Positions 10,606-24,052 of a stretch of 64,000 nucleotides of DNA are shown piece after piece. Position numbers and translations under genes: made by a program. Location: positions 63,240,212 to 63,304,211 of the forward strand of contig CM069870.1 in the NCBI GenBank assembly GCA_036172665.1. The letters are read 5' to 3'. The notes beneath the pieces are model-generated. The model saw only the letters and a list, made by a program, of their open reading frames with translations. It had not been told where the DNA came from and did no database searches. Within the stretch, counting starts at the first letter, position 1. Each line of letters begins with the position of its first letter. The DNA is from Prosopocoilus inquinatus (taxonomy: Eukaryota; Arthropoda; Insecta; Coleoptera; Lucanidae).

Positions 10606-12574
10606 ATGTATCTGTTTATTATGGCTAATACAGAACGTTTCAAATTATTTGAAATTTCTTTACCTTGACTCGATTTATAAACTTTGACGTGCCGTTCCCG
10701 TTTGCAGTTTGACATTCTGTTAAAAGTACATTAATATGTACAGAGGAAGCCTGCAAACGGAAACGACATTGTCAAAGTATAAATTGAATGATAGTTTTCT
10801 AACAGCACCAATGCGGCCGATAATTTTTTTGCAGTTTCTAGAATACAATAATACCGATTGTAAAGTTATTAAAATTATGTCTTGGGAGCCTTTATTTTCA
10901 CATTGTAAACGGGTTTTAAGAAATACCATTTTTTTTATATTGTAAACAATTAGAAACAGACATATAGGAACAATAAGTGAATCAAACAATTAAAGTGGTT
11001 TTAATCGAAGCGATAATCAAATAATAACACATTGCCATTCATCAAGTAATAAATTATGCGATTAAAATGTCAAAACAAAAGTTAGATAATCCACACGTTA
11101 CAGTGGCGTAGCAATCACTGGGCAGTTCGGTATGTTGCACCGAGGCCTCCAAGTGTTCAGGGCCCCGCCAATTACCCTTTTCTACAAAATAAATACATAT
11201 TTAATTTTATTCGAGCAGCAATTTTGCTGAACTCCGCCAACAGAAATAAATAAAATCGATATTTATTTATTTACTTATTCATATTTTTTTAGGTAAAATA
11301 AAATAGTATTTATATGATAAAGAAGAGTCTTTAGAACAACCTGAAAGTATATTTTTTTATTTACTTATATTGATGTTTGGCAGAACGGAATGTTTGCTTT
11401 ATCAAAAAGCACATCTTATTATTATTATTATTTTAATCCATTCAAATACATATTTTTAAATGTTATAAAGTTTTGTTTTACCATCACTGGCGAATGTCAT
11501 TTGGAAAACATTTATTTTCAAGAGGACGTACGTGTAAACGCTTGCGGATCTTTTAATAGACCGTACAAAGTTGGATCTCGATTTTCTTTGTTAGTAGCAT
11601 TTCTGGTTTTCCGTAGAAAAGCCAGAAAACGATTATCCAATACGTTTCCACAGTTGCTCGAATGGCATTTGCACGTATTTTCAGAATTGTCGAAAATGCT
11701 TCACGCCTTTTTAATTAATAAAAAAAAAACTTTACTTCCGAGAATATTTCAAAACAGTTAAATTTTTAAATATGAAACTGTATTAGCAAAACGTAAAATT
11801 TAGTTTACTATAAATTATAAAAAAAGGTAAGTTATTGATTTTAAAATAAACACGTTTTCACTTAATTAAGACGGATTGAAATTTTTAATAAAAAAATTTA
11901 AAAACAAAAAACTAAATCAAGGTTTAAAAAAACAAGTACCAATGAACATATAGTACTCTTAATAAATTTAAAAAAATTGTTTGGAGAAAAGGGGTCGAAT
12001 ACTCAGTGCATAACAAAAAAAGGCTTTTATTAGATAATAGCTTTTCTTTAGGCGCATTAATGATTTTTTTTGTTGTTCCAAGTCAGCAGCGCTAACTACA
12101 AGCTTTCTTGAAACACAGAGTTTAAGTTAAATTATTAAAAAAATCGGTTACAATTAAATTGATTACAAAACAAAACAAGAACACCGTAAAGAGTTATTTC
12201 TTCATTTGCGAAATTAATTAAAAATTGAGGAAGGGTGACATTTAAAAAAAAATTTAATTACAAAAATAAATTTCAACAGGGAACGCGCAATTAGGTCAGG
12301 AAATAAAGACTCGAAGAACCCGGAAGATCGACTTTTCGTACGTTCTCGCTCTTCTTCGGCATTTTTCCTCCCTTGTGATGTACATTAAGAGCGGGGAGGG
12401 GCATCAGGTGATGTTTCGATGGCATTTTCTTTGCGTGGAAAATCCCTAATCGAGTGCATAATTAAGTGCCAAAATTGCACTTCCGCAGGCTTAACCTCGT
12501 TCTACTGCGAACGATTTGCGAACCGTCATCTTTTTGGAAATTGGCCGACGATATTTTATTTTTGTCTTTACGTG
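10606..12574. other. No gene; repeat remnants
   Basis: At 11101 CAGTGGCGTAGC followed by GGGCCCCGCC resembles a hAT-type terminus, but I find no partner end. The frame at 11390-11761 (+) has no recognisable domain. The rest is AT-rich. Confidence 0.35.
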
Positions 12575-12724
12575 TAAGACCCGATTTCATAATCGAATTA
12601 AAGGACATTAAAATAAAAGCCACAATCTGATGTATAAATAATTACATTTTCGCTTTTTCTGGACATATGACTGTGACTTTTATTTTAAACTCTCCTTTAG
12701 TTCGATTATGAAATCGGGCCTTAT
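12575..12724. repeat. Palindromic MITE
   Basis: The arms TAAGACCCGATTTCATAATC and, inverted at the other end, TAAGGCCCGATTTCATAATC continue into matching TAAAATAAAAG-containing sequence. About 150 bp with a short unpaired centre. No coding capacity. Confidence 0.8.
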
Positions 12725-13051
12725 AAGATTATATTAATGGCGACTTAATTTTATTAAACATTATAACTCTACGTACTGAATATTCGAACCTTTACAGATA
12801 TTTTACGTTTTCCAAAAAAAATTAATTAAACGGAAACTTGACGACCATTTCCCTGGAAGATGGATTGGACATTTTAGACCAATATTGGTCTACGGGCTAT
12901 TACTTTTGGAGATATGTGAAGCAAAGAGTTTATGAAAATAATAACTTTAGTACAAATTCACATAAATTTTAAAAGAAAAAATATGAACGGTAATTAGTGC
13001 AATATTAATTGGAACAAAATAGCAATTGACTCTTGTCCAATGAAAACTGTA

Positions 13052-13189
13052 AGTTTTTAATCTATAACCGGACCGAATACAAATGGAAAAGCACTCAACG
13101 TTTCGCTGTCGATTGACGAAGCTATCGATCGATAGCGAAATGTTGAGAGCTTTTCCATTTACATTTTGTCCGGTTATAGATTAAAAACA
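13052..13189. repeat. Foldback element of HHR family A (collapsed copy)
   Basis: Arms around TTTTTAATCTATAACCGG and its inverse enclose CAAATGGAAAAGC and ACTCAACGTTTCGC. Stem II of a hammerhead (GCTATCGATCGATAGC) sits near the centre, but the core reads TTGACGA and the second copy is deleted, so neither motif is complete. Upstream flanking sequence from about 13020 is shared with the copies at 40.45 and 54.58 kb. Confidence 0.75.
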
Positions 13190-13864
13190 TAGAAATTGGA
13201 AGTTGAAACCAAAATTGCGAAATTTCTTTCCGTACATTAAAGCGCTTCATTCAGTTACTGATGATATTATATAGGGTAATTCAGAATAGTCTCCCGTTAT
13301 CAGGGTGAATAGATCATCAAAAAATAAGGTCACTTTTTATATAATATCTTTTTCCAAAAGAGAAAAATAAGAAATTAGTATTAATATTTTTACCCTATAT
13401 TAGATTACGCAAACTTTTAAACCTCAATTACTTGAAAACGGTTCGGTTTATTAACATGCAACAAGATAATTTTTTGTGCTAAATAATCTAATCTCAAACT
13501 ACCGCTTAAAAAGGAGGGAGGGCTTATATGTTGTTAATAGATGCCCCATGCCCGAGTTTAAAATATTAATTTGATAACTTAAAGGATCCAGAAGATACTG
13601 CCAAGCAACAATATTTTTGCCGATGTTTCAGGGCTTATAACTCTCTTACTTAGACTGTGGGAAGTCTTACTTCTACAAAATAATTTCCCAGTTTCACTTT
13701 ATCTGTCTTCATGAATGTAGACGATCACAGATTCAAATTCATTCAAATTCAAATTCATTCCAATTCATTCTCATATTCATTGAATTTAGATTCTAATTCA
13801 ACAAGTTCAACAAGATGTTACTGCTTGCATACAAAGAGAATCCAAGTCAATATGAATCAATCAG

Positions 13865-14335
13865 AATCTGATTCTCATCGAAGTTGCAAAACTTTTGAGG
13901 TTTAGAGGTAACCAATGGGGGGAGGGTCGCTTATTGATAAGAACTATTTTATAATAAACATGGCTTTGATGCAAAGGCCTCAACAGATTTTATTTCATCC
14001 CTCTCAGATCAAACCTAAAGAGGAAACGATTTCTTTTGTCAAAATTACATAACTTTTGAGATTTTGGGGTAACCAATGCGGGGGTCACTGAGGATCGTTT
14101 ACTGACTTTGACAAGAACTTTTTTACAATAGTAATTGTCTTAAGTCAAAGGCCTCAACAGTTTTTATTGCATCCCTTTCAGACCAAAACTGAAGAGAATT
14201 TTTTTTTTTTTTGTAAAAATTTCAAAACCCTTGAGGTTTTGGGGAAACCAATAGGAGGCACTGAGGGTCATTTATTGATAAGAATAAATTTGATTGATTT
14301 GATCAGATCATCCTTGATCCAAAGCACTCTGTTGA
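13865..14335 (+). repeat. Tandem repeat family T1, locus 2
   Basis: About three monomers of 155-180 bp with the landmarks of the 7540-8010 array, including a near-identical first line (CTCATCGAAGTTGCAAAAC). Confidence 0.75.
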
Positions 14336-15780
14336 TATGCAAGCATCATTTATAATTCTACTTGGATCATATTAACAAGTTATCTAAACCCGGATTGGTT
14401 GTAAATTGCATGCAAATTTATGAGTGTGAAAACTAACTTGTAGGTCAAGTGTACAAATTAACTGAACTTTTTATACCTAAAAGTTTGGATATTGGTGATT
14501 CTTCTCTTCCCGGTCGTGAATAAAATAGTATGTGGAAAAGAAGCTATTACTTCCTGGTGCGATTATAGCCAGATGCTGGAACCCAAGCACCTCTGCAATA
14601 ACTATAATGGATTGCTCTCCCTTGAAGTATGATCTATTATTATTTTAGTTTAGAATTGCCCAAAGCAAAACTCGTCGGTTATTATCTCCAAAAGTAAGAG
14701 GCGAAAACTGCCAAATTTAGATGACCATTCAAAAACCACCTCTTTATCTACGCACACCAAATAAGTATGTTGTACGTACACACACTTAAACGCTCTAATG
14801 AAACTTTCCCAGCTGTTCACACAACTTTAATTGGCTGGCCCTAAACCTCTTCGTTTTTCGTGCCGCTTTTTCTACCGGCGCAATTTACACTTTTCTTCTT
14901 CCACTTACGAAGCCGTTTCAGGAGCGGTATTCTCACACGGTGAATGTGCACCGTCCGTCCGCTTCAGTGTGTGCTAGAAACCGAAAATGAAAGGCGATTC
15001 TTTTTTAAAATTAGAATTAGACCTCGTTAGTGCTCCATTTGGTGCAAATCACAAATTAAGTACTAAACCGCATTGCCGAGTAATTGCAGACGACGGCTAA
15101 TTAAATAAGTCTTAAAGATGTTTTCTAAACACGTGCACCTCTTCTGCGCAGCTTCCGTTTCGTATTTTCATTTTATTTGATTTTTTTTCTCTTCGGGGCT
15201 TCTTCTGCCCCGCTGTGTGTCTTGTGTGAATCCTTTCACTTTTGATTGTAAAACTTAATCGCTTGCACTTCTTCAGAGGAGAGTGCGAATTACCGGCAGT
15301 AATTCCTTTTAAAGATTATTGCAACGACGTCTCTCGATTTCTAGCTTGTCGTTTCGTGTTTTAATAGGAAAAGAAAAACATCCGCGTAAAAATCTTCCGG
15401 CTGTTAGCTTAATAGAACGTTCTCATAAAATAAATAGATTATACTTCGAAGCAGAGAAATGCATGATTATTTCAGAGGGTGGAACCCGAAAGCTATAATT
15501 GTGTATATACTATTTTATTCACGACCGGGAATAGAAAAATCACAAGAATGCAAACTTTTTAGAGACTTGTAATAAATTCGGGTGGCACTGTAGGCAATTC
15601 AGTTAGCTTGGGGAAATTAGTAGTCGTTGAATTTCATTATTTGAGAAGGCAAACTGTTACGGTTTGAAAAGCCGCTTCTCACGAGTCAGCCTGTATATTG
15701 AGTTTGTATTGCATTTATTTCCAATGTTGCAATGATCGAACGGCGACTTGAATCTTTATTGAATAAATTTTTTTAACAAC
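14336..15780. other. No gene; unique-looking sequence
   Basis: Balanced base composition around 14750-15450, without tandem structure or transposon ends. It may hold regulatory sequence of a gene outside the window. No frame is convincing. Confidence 0.35.
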
Positions 15781-15784
15781 ACCT

Positions 15785-16935
15785 GTGTCGCAAAATTAAT
15801 TGTCTCACGCCTCGATCTAGCTTTGTGGTGCAATTCGTAGACACCGCCCATAAATATCATATGAATCTCGTTGTTTCGGCATTTCTTTTAGTGCCTCACA
15901 TAAACAATGTCGCGGGGAGTTTATATTTTCGACTTCAAATGCAGCATCTTTTGCAAGCGTCCGCAGACGCATTTCATCATTTGTGTGAGAACAGATTGAA
16001 TATTTATTTTAAAAACGTCTAGACGGTCATAATTTCCGGCGACGTCTCATTCTTTCGCGTTGTAAGGTCCTGAGAAATACAATTTTTTGTACACGTATTA
16101 TTTCTTATCTTTTATGCCATTGCTCTTTATTATCGTATTGTACTTTTCGCGTCTGCTTTTATGGTATTGAAAATAAGTTTTTATCATCGTCTCCGTCACA
16201 AAATTAAATGGATTTATATAACGCAAATTGTCTTACACCTCGATCTAGTCTTGTGGTATAATTCGCACACAGTTTCTTTTGAGTATACCGTAGAATACAC
16301 CGCCCGTAAATACCACATCTCGTGGTTTCGGCACTTCTTTTAGTGCCTTATGTAAAATAAAATCGCCGGGAGTTTCTGTTTTTAGCTGTAATTGCAGACC
16401 ATCTTTTACAAGCGTCCGCAGACGCATTTCATCATTTGCGGGAGAACAGATTGAATATTTATTTTAAAAACCTCTAGACAGTCATAATTTTCGGCGACGT
16501 CTCATTATTTCGCAATGTAAGGTCCTGAGAAATAAATTTTTTGCATACGTATTATTTTGACGGAAAGATTAAATTGCTTTTATGCTTAACTATTTATGCC
16601 ATTGGTTTTCCTTATCGCGTCGTACTTCTCGAGTCTGCTTTTATGATATTGAAAATAAGTTTTTATCATCGTCTCCGTCGCAAAATTAATTGGATTTTTA
16701 TCATGTAAGTTGTCTTGCGCCTCGATCTAGCTTTGTGGTGCAATTCGCAGACAGTTTCTTTTGCGTATATCCTAGAGTACACCGCCCGTAAATACATATG
16801 ACATGAATCTCATTGTTTCTATATTTCTCTTAGTGCCTTATGACAACAAAATCGCTGGGAGTTTCTGTTTATAGCTCAATGCCAAGACCGTCATAAATTT
16901 TGGACAACGATTTTCTTTTCGTTGTAAGGTCCTGG
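15785..16935 (+). repeat. Tandem array, three copies of about 415-480 bp
   Basis: Copies begin near 15785, 16195 and 16675 at CGCAAAATTAATTG-like sequence and share CCTCGATCTAGCTTTGTGG, ACCGCCCGTAAATA, TTAGTGCCT and TAAGGTCCTG. The first two also share GCGTCCGCAGACGCATTTC. The third copy is truncated: it jumps from GGGAGTTTCTGTT to TAAGGTCCTGG. Confidence 0.8.
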
Positions 16936-17340
16936 CTCTTGATGTTGTCACGATGTTTTCGATTTGTGCAAACTCTTCCTTCAGACATTAGGAGGTAAGG
17001 CAAGGTTGCCAGATTGAGCGAAATTTCTCCATTTGGGCTAACTTTTAGACATGTTTGACGTTTAAAAATCTTAATTGGCATCTAGTGTCTGATTTGGGCT
17101 AATTTTTTGTCGTCTTCACATAACGACTAACGACCCTCAACAAAATTACACATGTAATATAATCCACAGATGGAAAAGTAAACCACCCACACATAAATTT
17201 CAAACCTTTTATGTCGAAGCAAAAAAAAATACAATACGATCAATAAAGACTGTCCATGTCCTTGCCGCTACTTCGATTTATAGGAAGATATTATAAGCCG
17301 AGAATACTTCTAGTTCGTTTTCTTTTGTTTTATGTTCATT
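16936..17340. other. No gene recognised
   Basis: A minus-strand frame at 16869-17081 has no recognisable motif. GGTTGCCAGATT near 17005 is typical of dispersed insect repeats, but I cannot delimit an element. Confidence 0.3.
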
Positions 17341-18180
17341 TCATACTTTTTTCTCTTATTTTTTCGCTTTAAGGAATTGATGTTTTGTATTTTATTCAAT
17401 TCACAGTTCGTTTGTTTTATTCTGTCCTTTTGTTTCCTGTGAGTTTCTTGACTTGGGCCGGAGAGTTTTTCATTTATTTGTTTATTAATCTATATCTTTT
17501 TTCTTCTATTTTTCGCATTTATCTTCATTTTAATCAAATTGGTTATCGCATTTTATTAACTCCTTTTTATAGTTCTCCTTTGTTTCCTATGAGTTTGTTT
17601 TTATTTGTAAAAACTCGATTTTCATTTTTTGTCCATCTTAGTATCCTGGTGTAGTGGTAAATACTTCTGTTTTTTTAATTCATTTTGTACTTTCGTATTT
17701 CTCTTTTGTTTATTTTTATCTAATTAATTTTTCACATGTTGTTGGTTGATGCTGTTTTACAATTGTCTTTTGTTTTCTACTAGATTTTTTTGGATGTTTT
17801 TGGTTCATCTAAGTTCTAAGTCGTCGATCTTCTTTTGTTATTTTCTGTTCTTTGTACTTTTTATGTACTACATACTATGTATTTCTCTTTTGGAAATTGA
17901 TTTTTCACATTTTGTTGACGCTTTCTTGTCGTTCATTGTTTTTCATTTATTTTGTACCCATTTCAGTTTCTTTTTTGATCGTGCTTTGTTAGTTTTTCTT
18001 ATTTCCTACGAATTTTTTGATACGCGTTTTGTCTTTTTTATGTTCACTTCATGCCCCGTATTTTGTTGCTGTTTCTCTTTTGTTTCTGATTTTTTTTACA
18101 AGTTTGATTTGGTTTCTTTTTTATTTCTTCTGATTGTCGATATCCCAAATGGGCGATTCTTTTGATTTGTTTTTGTTTTT
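17340..18180. repeat. T-rich low-complexity degenerate repeat
   Basis: Strongly pyrimidine-biased, with recurring TTTTGTTT, TTCATTT and TTCTCTTTTG words. Long phenylalanine/leucine-rich frames (17385-17654, 17746-18165) follow from composition and are not genes. Confidence 0.6.
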
Positions 18181-18324
18181 TATCTCTTCGTAAATCTTTA
18201 GTCTTAAGCCTAATCCAATTCCAACCTCCTAATAAATTTATTTGACGAATCACCATGACAATCATTCAAAAAACTCAACTTATCTGCCAAATAATATTGT
18301 TGGGAACTTTATTAGCAAGTGGAA

Positions 18325-19440
18325 AGAACGGCCCTCAGTGGTATTTAAACAAAACCGTTTCAGAGAAAGAAAAAATACAAGAAACCGTAATTGTCTACAA
18401 TTTTTTTTGTAACATATTATAGACTTTCGAAAAAAATGGCGCTATTTGGTTACATTTTATCAACAAGTTGGCGACATTGCCTGAAGAAATCAGGCAACCC
18501 TGGGATAAAGTCACTTTTGGCTTTATTAATTTGCGACGCGTCTGAACCCAGTCGGTCTTCTTGTCGTGTCCCTAGGGCCTGGTTGGTGTTAGAAGGGGTT
18601 CTACCTCAATTTTTTCCTGTGCGTTTGCCTAAAGGACGGCACACATTTTGGATTGGTTGGGGAACCTCGAGGGAGGTTTTGTCCACTGTACGTCAGTTTG
18701 TCGGATTTTGTTTGGTTCTGGAGGACTGAAACTCATCTGATTTGTGCCAGCCTAGTCCCACGTCAATTTTTGTGTAAAATTTGTTGCTGTTTCTCTTTTA
18801 TTTCTGATTTTTTTAGAGGGTTCTTTTGATTTCTTTCTTTCTTCCTGGAGGACTGAAACTCATCTGAGTTGTGCCAGCCTAGTCCCACGTCGTTAATTTT
18901 TGTGTAAAAATTTGTTGCTATTTCTCTTTTGTTTCTGATTTTTTTAGAGGCTTCTTTTGATTTTTTTTTGTTGTGATGCTTGACAACCCAAAGCGGCGAT
19001 TTTTTGTTTGTTTTTCTTCTTATCTTATTCTTCAGATACCTTAGTGCTATTTAAACACCATTTTAGAGAAAGAAAGAAATATAGGAAACCGTCTGCTATT
19101 TTTTTGTAACATGTTATAAATAGACTTTCGAAAAAATTGGCATCTTTTGGCTACATTTTATCAACAAGTTGGCAATGTTGTCCACAAAAATCAGGTAACA
19201 CTAGGGTAAGGTCAGTTTTGGCTTTGCTAACTTGCGCCTGGAGCGAGTCGATCTTCATATGGGGCTTCCGGGGCCTGGTAAGTGGTAGAGGGAGCTCTGC
19301 CCCAATTTTTCGCTGTGTGTTCGCCTAAACGACGGTTGAGGAACCTCAGGATAGGTTATCTCGACCATGCGAAGGGATTAGCGAAGCCCTGGAGGACTGA
19401 AACTCATCTGATTTGTGCCAGCCTCGTCCCAAGTTGTAAA
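18325..19440 (+). repeat. Duplicated dispersed repeat, two copies
   Basis: Copy 1 starts near 18325 and copy 2 near 19040. Both have TATTTAAACA, GACTTTCGAAAAAA, ACATTTTATCAACAAGTTGG, TTTTGGCTTT and a GC-richer block with GGGCCTGGT. The block GGAGGACTGAAACTCATCTG occurs at about 18719, 18846 and 19391. A third dispersed copy lies inverted at 47640-47790. Frames at 18391-18729 and 19137-19328 are parts of the repeat. Confidence 0.7.
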
Positions 19441-20826
19441 ATTTGCAAAAATTTATTGTAAAGTGATGTAGAAAGCTTAGACAGTATTATTTTACCCGCT
19501 AGGAAAAAATATGCGCATTTTCTTTGCAGCGATTTTAGTTGAAATATTTACTGCTGAAGATAAGCGTTACCTAAACTTCAGCATTTCCTATAGAATGTCC
19601 AATCTTCAATCGTCAAAAAAATTAAATTCATTCGAATGATTGTCAGGCGAATTTGCTTGCATGATTATCAACTAAATGCAGACTTCGTGCAAGTAATCAC
19701 ATTAATCAGTGGTAATTAACATCATTTATGACGCTCATTCAATTCCGCATACATATAGTTTCCAATCTACCTCCTCCGTAATAAGCGTCTTTTATCACTC
19801 AATTTTTTTACTTTCCCCCGGCTTGAGGGGCATCAACCAAGCAAAGGAATCTTTTTTTTCTCAATATTCGCATATAATAATATGCACACGCATTGAAATC
19901 ACCGACGGCAATTTTCGATTTCACTTCTTCCGTTTGAAAAAAAAGCGACAAGGCGGCGGATCTTCTTCCGGAAACTAAGCAGCGACGCTTTTATTATCAA
20001 CATCGATTATCTGCTGCTTCTTGTAACCATTAGGCGTAATTGTTACAACTACATGGTACTTTCGAATGCGCACCGTAAATCATAATTAATGCATGCGTGG
20101 TGTCGCTCGTAGTTATTAAATTCGTATTTTCCCCGTGTATTAGTGATAACAGTTTCACCGGTGCGTGTAAGTTCTTGGAAAAATGATTGGTAATTGCCTG
20201 ATGTACCGGTGATTTTAACGCCCAATAACATCGCACTCGAGGAATATAAATTACGCTGATGTTGTTAAGAGAAACTACGGCAGATCAAACGTCGATTAGG
20301 AATTAATTTTTTATTTCAATCTTGCTTCTTTAACTGCTTTTAATCTTATCATTAGGAACGTTTGACAAGAGGCAAGATTTCATATAAAATGTTTGGAGCA
20401 TATTTTAGTCAGAAAATCGCTATAGTATTCCATTTCGAAATTGGTTTCTATGGCAAGGCAAGTAGGAGACTTAACGGAGTGCTGATGTCCTTGTTATAAA
20501 TTCTTTTATTACCTTCAGATTGGCAACCACTTACAGCGTTTTCTAATAGCTATACTAGTGCATACCAAGTGTATTTTCATCTCAGTTTAACCTCATGTAA
20601 TAAAAAGAGATGAATATACAGTGATGTGCACCAGTGCAATCATAAGAAAACACTAATAGTTACCGCGATTTCTTGCAGAATTAAATATAAATAATTATTT
20701 TGTTCAGGAGAAATAATCGTGCCGTCTTCTGTACAGACCTGTCAACAAGCAATCCAAACGTTTGAAGATTTAGGTCTATTCTGTAAGCATCTCATATCAA
20801 TTGTTATGCTTGTTACGATTGATATA
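19441..20826. other. No gene recognised
   Basis: Unique-looking sequence; overlapping short frames on both strands (19709-19978, 20030-20236) show no domain. Confidence 0.35.
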
Positions 20827-20828
20827 TA

Positions 20829-21170
20829 ATGTTACAGCCGTCACGCGCAAACAGATCTATTTTTAGCATCAGTACGCCACCTTGCGTCACAGAACATGAC
20901 TGGAGACTACTCGATCATTCTAGTATGTTGGAGCAGCAGAGGGCTCTGCTATATAAGCCGTGCGATCCGTCAGGAGTGATAGTCATGAAGTTAGCGAGCG
21001 AAGGATTCATACCTCGAATAAATAGAAAGTACATTTTGTAAAAGTGTTATTTGATAGACAAGCTCGTTACAACTGTGTTGTTAATTGTGTAAAGCGACAG
21101 GCTTGAATTAAAGTGTTCTGAAATTTAACCACTGTAATTTGTGAACCCGAAATTCGTAATAATAATAAGC
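20829..21170 (+). mobile_element. Possible solo LTR with promoter
   Basis: It starts TGTTACAGCCGTCACGCGC, is GC-richer than its surroundings, and holds CTATATAAGC at about 20948 with GTCAGGAGTG some 25-30 bases downstream. This resembles the 5' part of a gypsy-type LTR. I cannot fix the 3' end or a target duplication. Confidence 0.35.
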
Positions 21171-22200
21171 AAAACGATTGATTTCCTCAAAACCGTATTC
21201 CCTTCAATTTATTGTTACGGCATATTGAAATGTCATTGGTGGATTGCTATGGTTCCTTATCAATTAATTCTCTTCAATTATTGTTAGGTATCAATTGAAA
21301 TGGGTTGGTGCATGCAGAATACACATGATTGCCTATGATCTCCAACCCTCTTGTGGCATGTGCCGATCGTAAAAGTAGTTAACTACACAAGTAGTCCTAG
21401 CCCATAAAACCCAATTTCGAAATGGAACACTATATCATAATGGATGTTACTCAGTTGATTCGATATTTCTCGGTCACTTTGTACAAGATTTAATTTCAAA
21501 TCTTGCGTGGTGTCAAACGAGCCTTAAATAGAAGAAGAAAAATAAGATAAACTGAGTATCGAAGCTTTTAAGTTGTCATTTTGTTTGAACTGTGATTATT
21601 TTTCTGCAGAATTTTAACTACAACTTTGTGGTTTCTTCGTATTTTTTCTGTTTTTTTTAATGCGCTTTTAAATAAACAATCACGTTTACACTCAAAATTA
21701 TTCTTCATATTTTTATAAACAAAACTTTCAGCACTATTTCATTTTGAAGATCTCTTATATTATTATTATTTTATAGTTGAAATAAGGAGAAACATGTTCC
21801 ATGTACGAGTGGTTAGAAGCGCCAGATGGCTGCAAACAATGCGCAGGCGCGAACATCGGCGGTTCTTTCAAATCTCCGTCAATGTTGAAAGAAGAACGAA
21901 AACTTTAGAAACCTGAATTTAGAAAAATAAAGCTGCTAACATCAGTAAAGCTTACCGTATAATACAAAAAAGAAACAAATGAACCGAAATTATTAATGAT
22001 AATAAATAACAATGAAATTGCCAAAATTCCTTTACAGAAAAAAAGGTTCGAATTAATTCAATAAAAACGTTATCGAACAAACAAACACCAGCATTAATTA
22101 ATAATTATTGGATAAGGGAAAACAAAAGAAAGCTCAAATTAATAATGGTGGCTGAAAATCAAAAAAAAAGCTGTATGTAGATAAAAAAAAAATAAGAACA
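21171..22200. other. No gene recognised
   Basis: AT-rich sequence. The segment at 21800-21870 is GC-richer (GCGCAGGCGCGAACATCGGC) but has no frame. Confidence 0.3.
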
Positions 22201-23900
22201 AAAAACTATTTTTGGCGCGAAGCTTTTGAAAATCAGATCGAGCTTTCATTTGTTTCAAGAAATCAAGAACAAATGAAAACTAGACGATTTCCGTCGCCGA
22301 GGTTTTTTTTTTATTTTTGTTGTTTCTTTTTGTCGCAATAACTTTTTGAATTACAGAAAAAGCTCTCACTACGCAAAACACATAAATTAAGATCAAAAAC
22401 CATTTTTGGCGCGAAGCTTTTATCAAGCTTTCATTTGTTTCTTCATGTTTCAAGAAGTCAAGAACAAATAAAAACTCGCCGATTTCCGTCGTGAAGTTTT
22501 TTTTTTTATTTTGGTTGCTTCTTTTGGTCGCAATATTTTTTTTTAATTTTATACAATTTCTTTTCTTGTACGTACGATTTGATTTTCTTACGCTCCTATG
22601 TAGAAATGTCGGATTTCTTCTATTTTGTTTTTGTTCGCCGCGTTCTTCGTCTTCACTCGTTAATCTTAATTAATTATTAATTATTTTTGAATTTCGAACA
22701 ATTCGCCTTCGGACTCTTTTCTTTTATTTTTGATATCCGAACAATTCGCCTTTGATCTCTTTTGTCTCTCATTTAATCCTGTTTTATTCGATTTTTCTTC
22801 ATTTCACTCGCTTTAAAAACATAGATCCTTTTTTATTTGATTCAGTTCCCTATTGCTGCTATGTATTTCTTTTGTTTTTAATTGAATTTTAAGAAAATAA
22901 ACACGACTCCAATGAAGAACGATGATAGACGAAGAAGAAAATTGTTCAAAGAAAGCAAACATTAAAACAAAAGAAATCGATAAGAATAATGAAGAACCTA
23001 AACAAATAAACAAAGAGAATCTTTGTTTGTTTCGTTTCTTCGTTGTTCTTATTAATTTTTTTTTGAGTTTCTTTAATGTGCAATACAAAAAAGAAGCAAT
23101 TAAAATGAAATTAATAATAATAAATAATAATGAAATCAATTTTTTGTGTGTAAAACTGTAGAAATTCCTTTACAAAAAAAAGGTTAATTAATTGAAAAAA
23201 AGGTATCGAACAAACAAAGACTAATACAAACATAAGCATTAATTAATAATTAGTATTAGGTAAGGAAAAACAAAAGAGAACTGAAATAAATATGGGTGAC
23301 TGAAAATCAAAATCAAAGAAAGCTCTCATTAGGCAAAAAAAGAATTAAGAACGAAAAACGATTTTTTGAAAATCAAATCGAGCTTTCATTTGTTTCTTCA
23401 GGTTTCAAGAGGTCCAAATCAAATGAAAACCGACGATTTCCGTGGCGAAGGTTTCTTGATTTTTATTGTTTCTTTTCGTCGCAATAATTTTTTGAATTAC
23501 AATCGATATTTTATACTATCTAGAACCGTCGATTTTCTTTTGTTTTGTTTCTGTTCGCCGTGTTCTTCGTCTTCCTTCGTTAGTCTTAAGTACTTTGTTG
23601 AACTGCTTTATTATTTTTACCTTTGGATTCTTTTTATTTCACATTTCATCGTGTTTTATTCGACTTTTCTTCGTTTCTTTCGCTTTAAAAACATCTTCTT
23701 TTGTTTTTTTTTGTTTCAGTTTTTCATCGTTCTTATCGACTTCTTTTGTTTTTAATTGAATTTAAGAAAATAAATAGGACTCGAATGAAGAACGAGATCG
23801 ATAAGAGCAATGAAGAACCGAAACAAACAGAGAGGACCTTAAAAAGGATCTTTATTTGTTTCAGTTCTTCATTATTCAAACAAACAAACACGAATGATCG
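22200..23900. repeat. Degenerate direct and inverted repeats (family T2)
   Basis: The block with GAGCTTTCATTTGTTTC, AACAAATGAAAAC, CGATTTCCGTCG and TTTTTGTCGCAATAA occurs three times (about 22200, 22405, 23360). A-rich and T-rich halves (GAAGAACCTAAACAAA against TTCTTCATT) also make inverted matches within 22.8-23.9 kb. Frames here come from low complexity. Confidence 0.65.
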
Positions 23901-24052
23901 ACTCTTATTACATTAAATTAAATTTTTCTTTCCTTTTACTGTAGACGATTCGATTATCTCATATTTCGTCAGAGATTTGTCGATTCTCTTTTTGTTTCTG
24001 TCTCTTATTCTCGAAAGTAAAACCACAACATTATTTTATACTGACGAACACA

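Noticed and set aside
11390..11761. 123-codon frame
   Set aside because: No domain and an AT-rich repeat environment; cannot be supported as a gene.
13098..13155. Complete hammerhead in the family A copy at 13 kb
   Set aside because: Core reads TTGACGA and the two arms are fused with the middle deleted, so no full motif remains on either strand.
17385..18165. Phe/Leu-rich membrane-protein-like frames
   Set aside because: T-rich low-complexity DNA gives hydrophobic translations; no start context, domain or conservation signal.
18391..18729. 112-codon frame with a partner at 19137-19328
   Set aside because: Both are parts of one dispersed repeat; the similarity comes from DNA duplication and the frames diverge freely.
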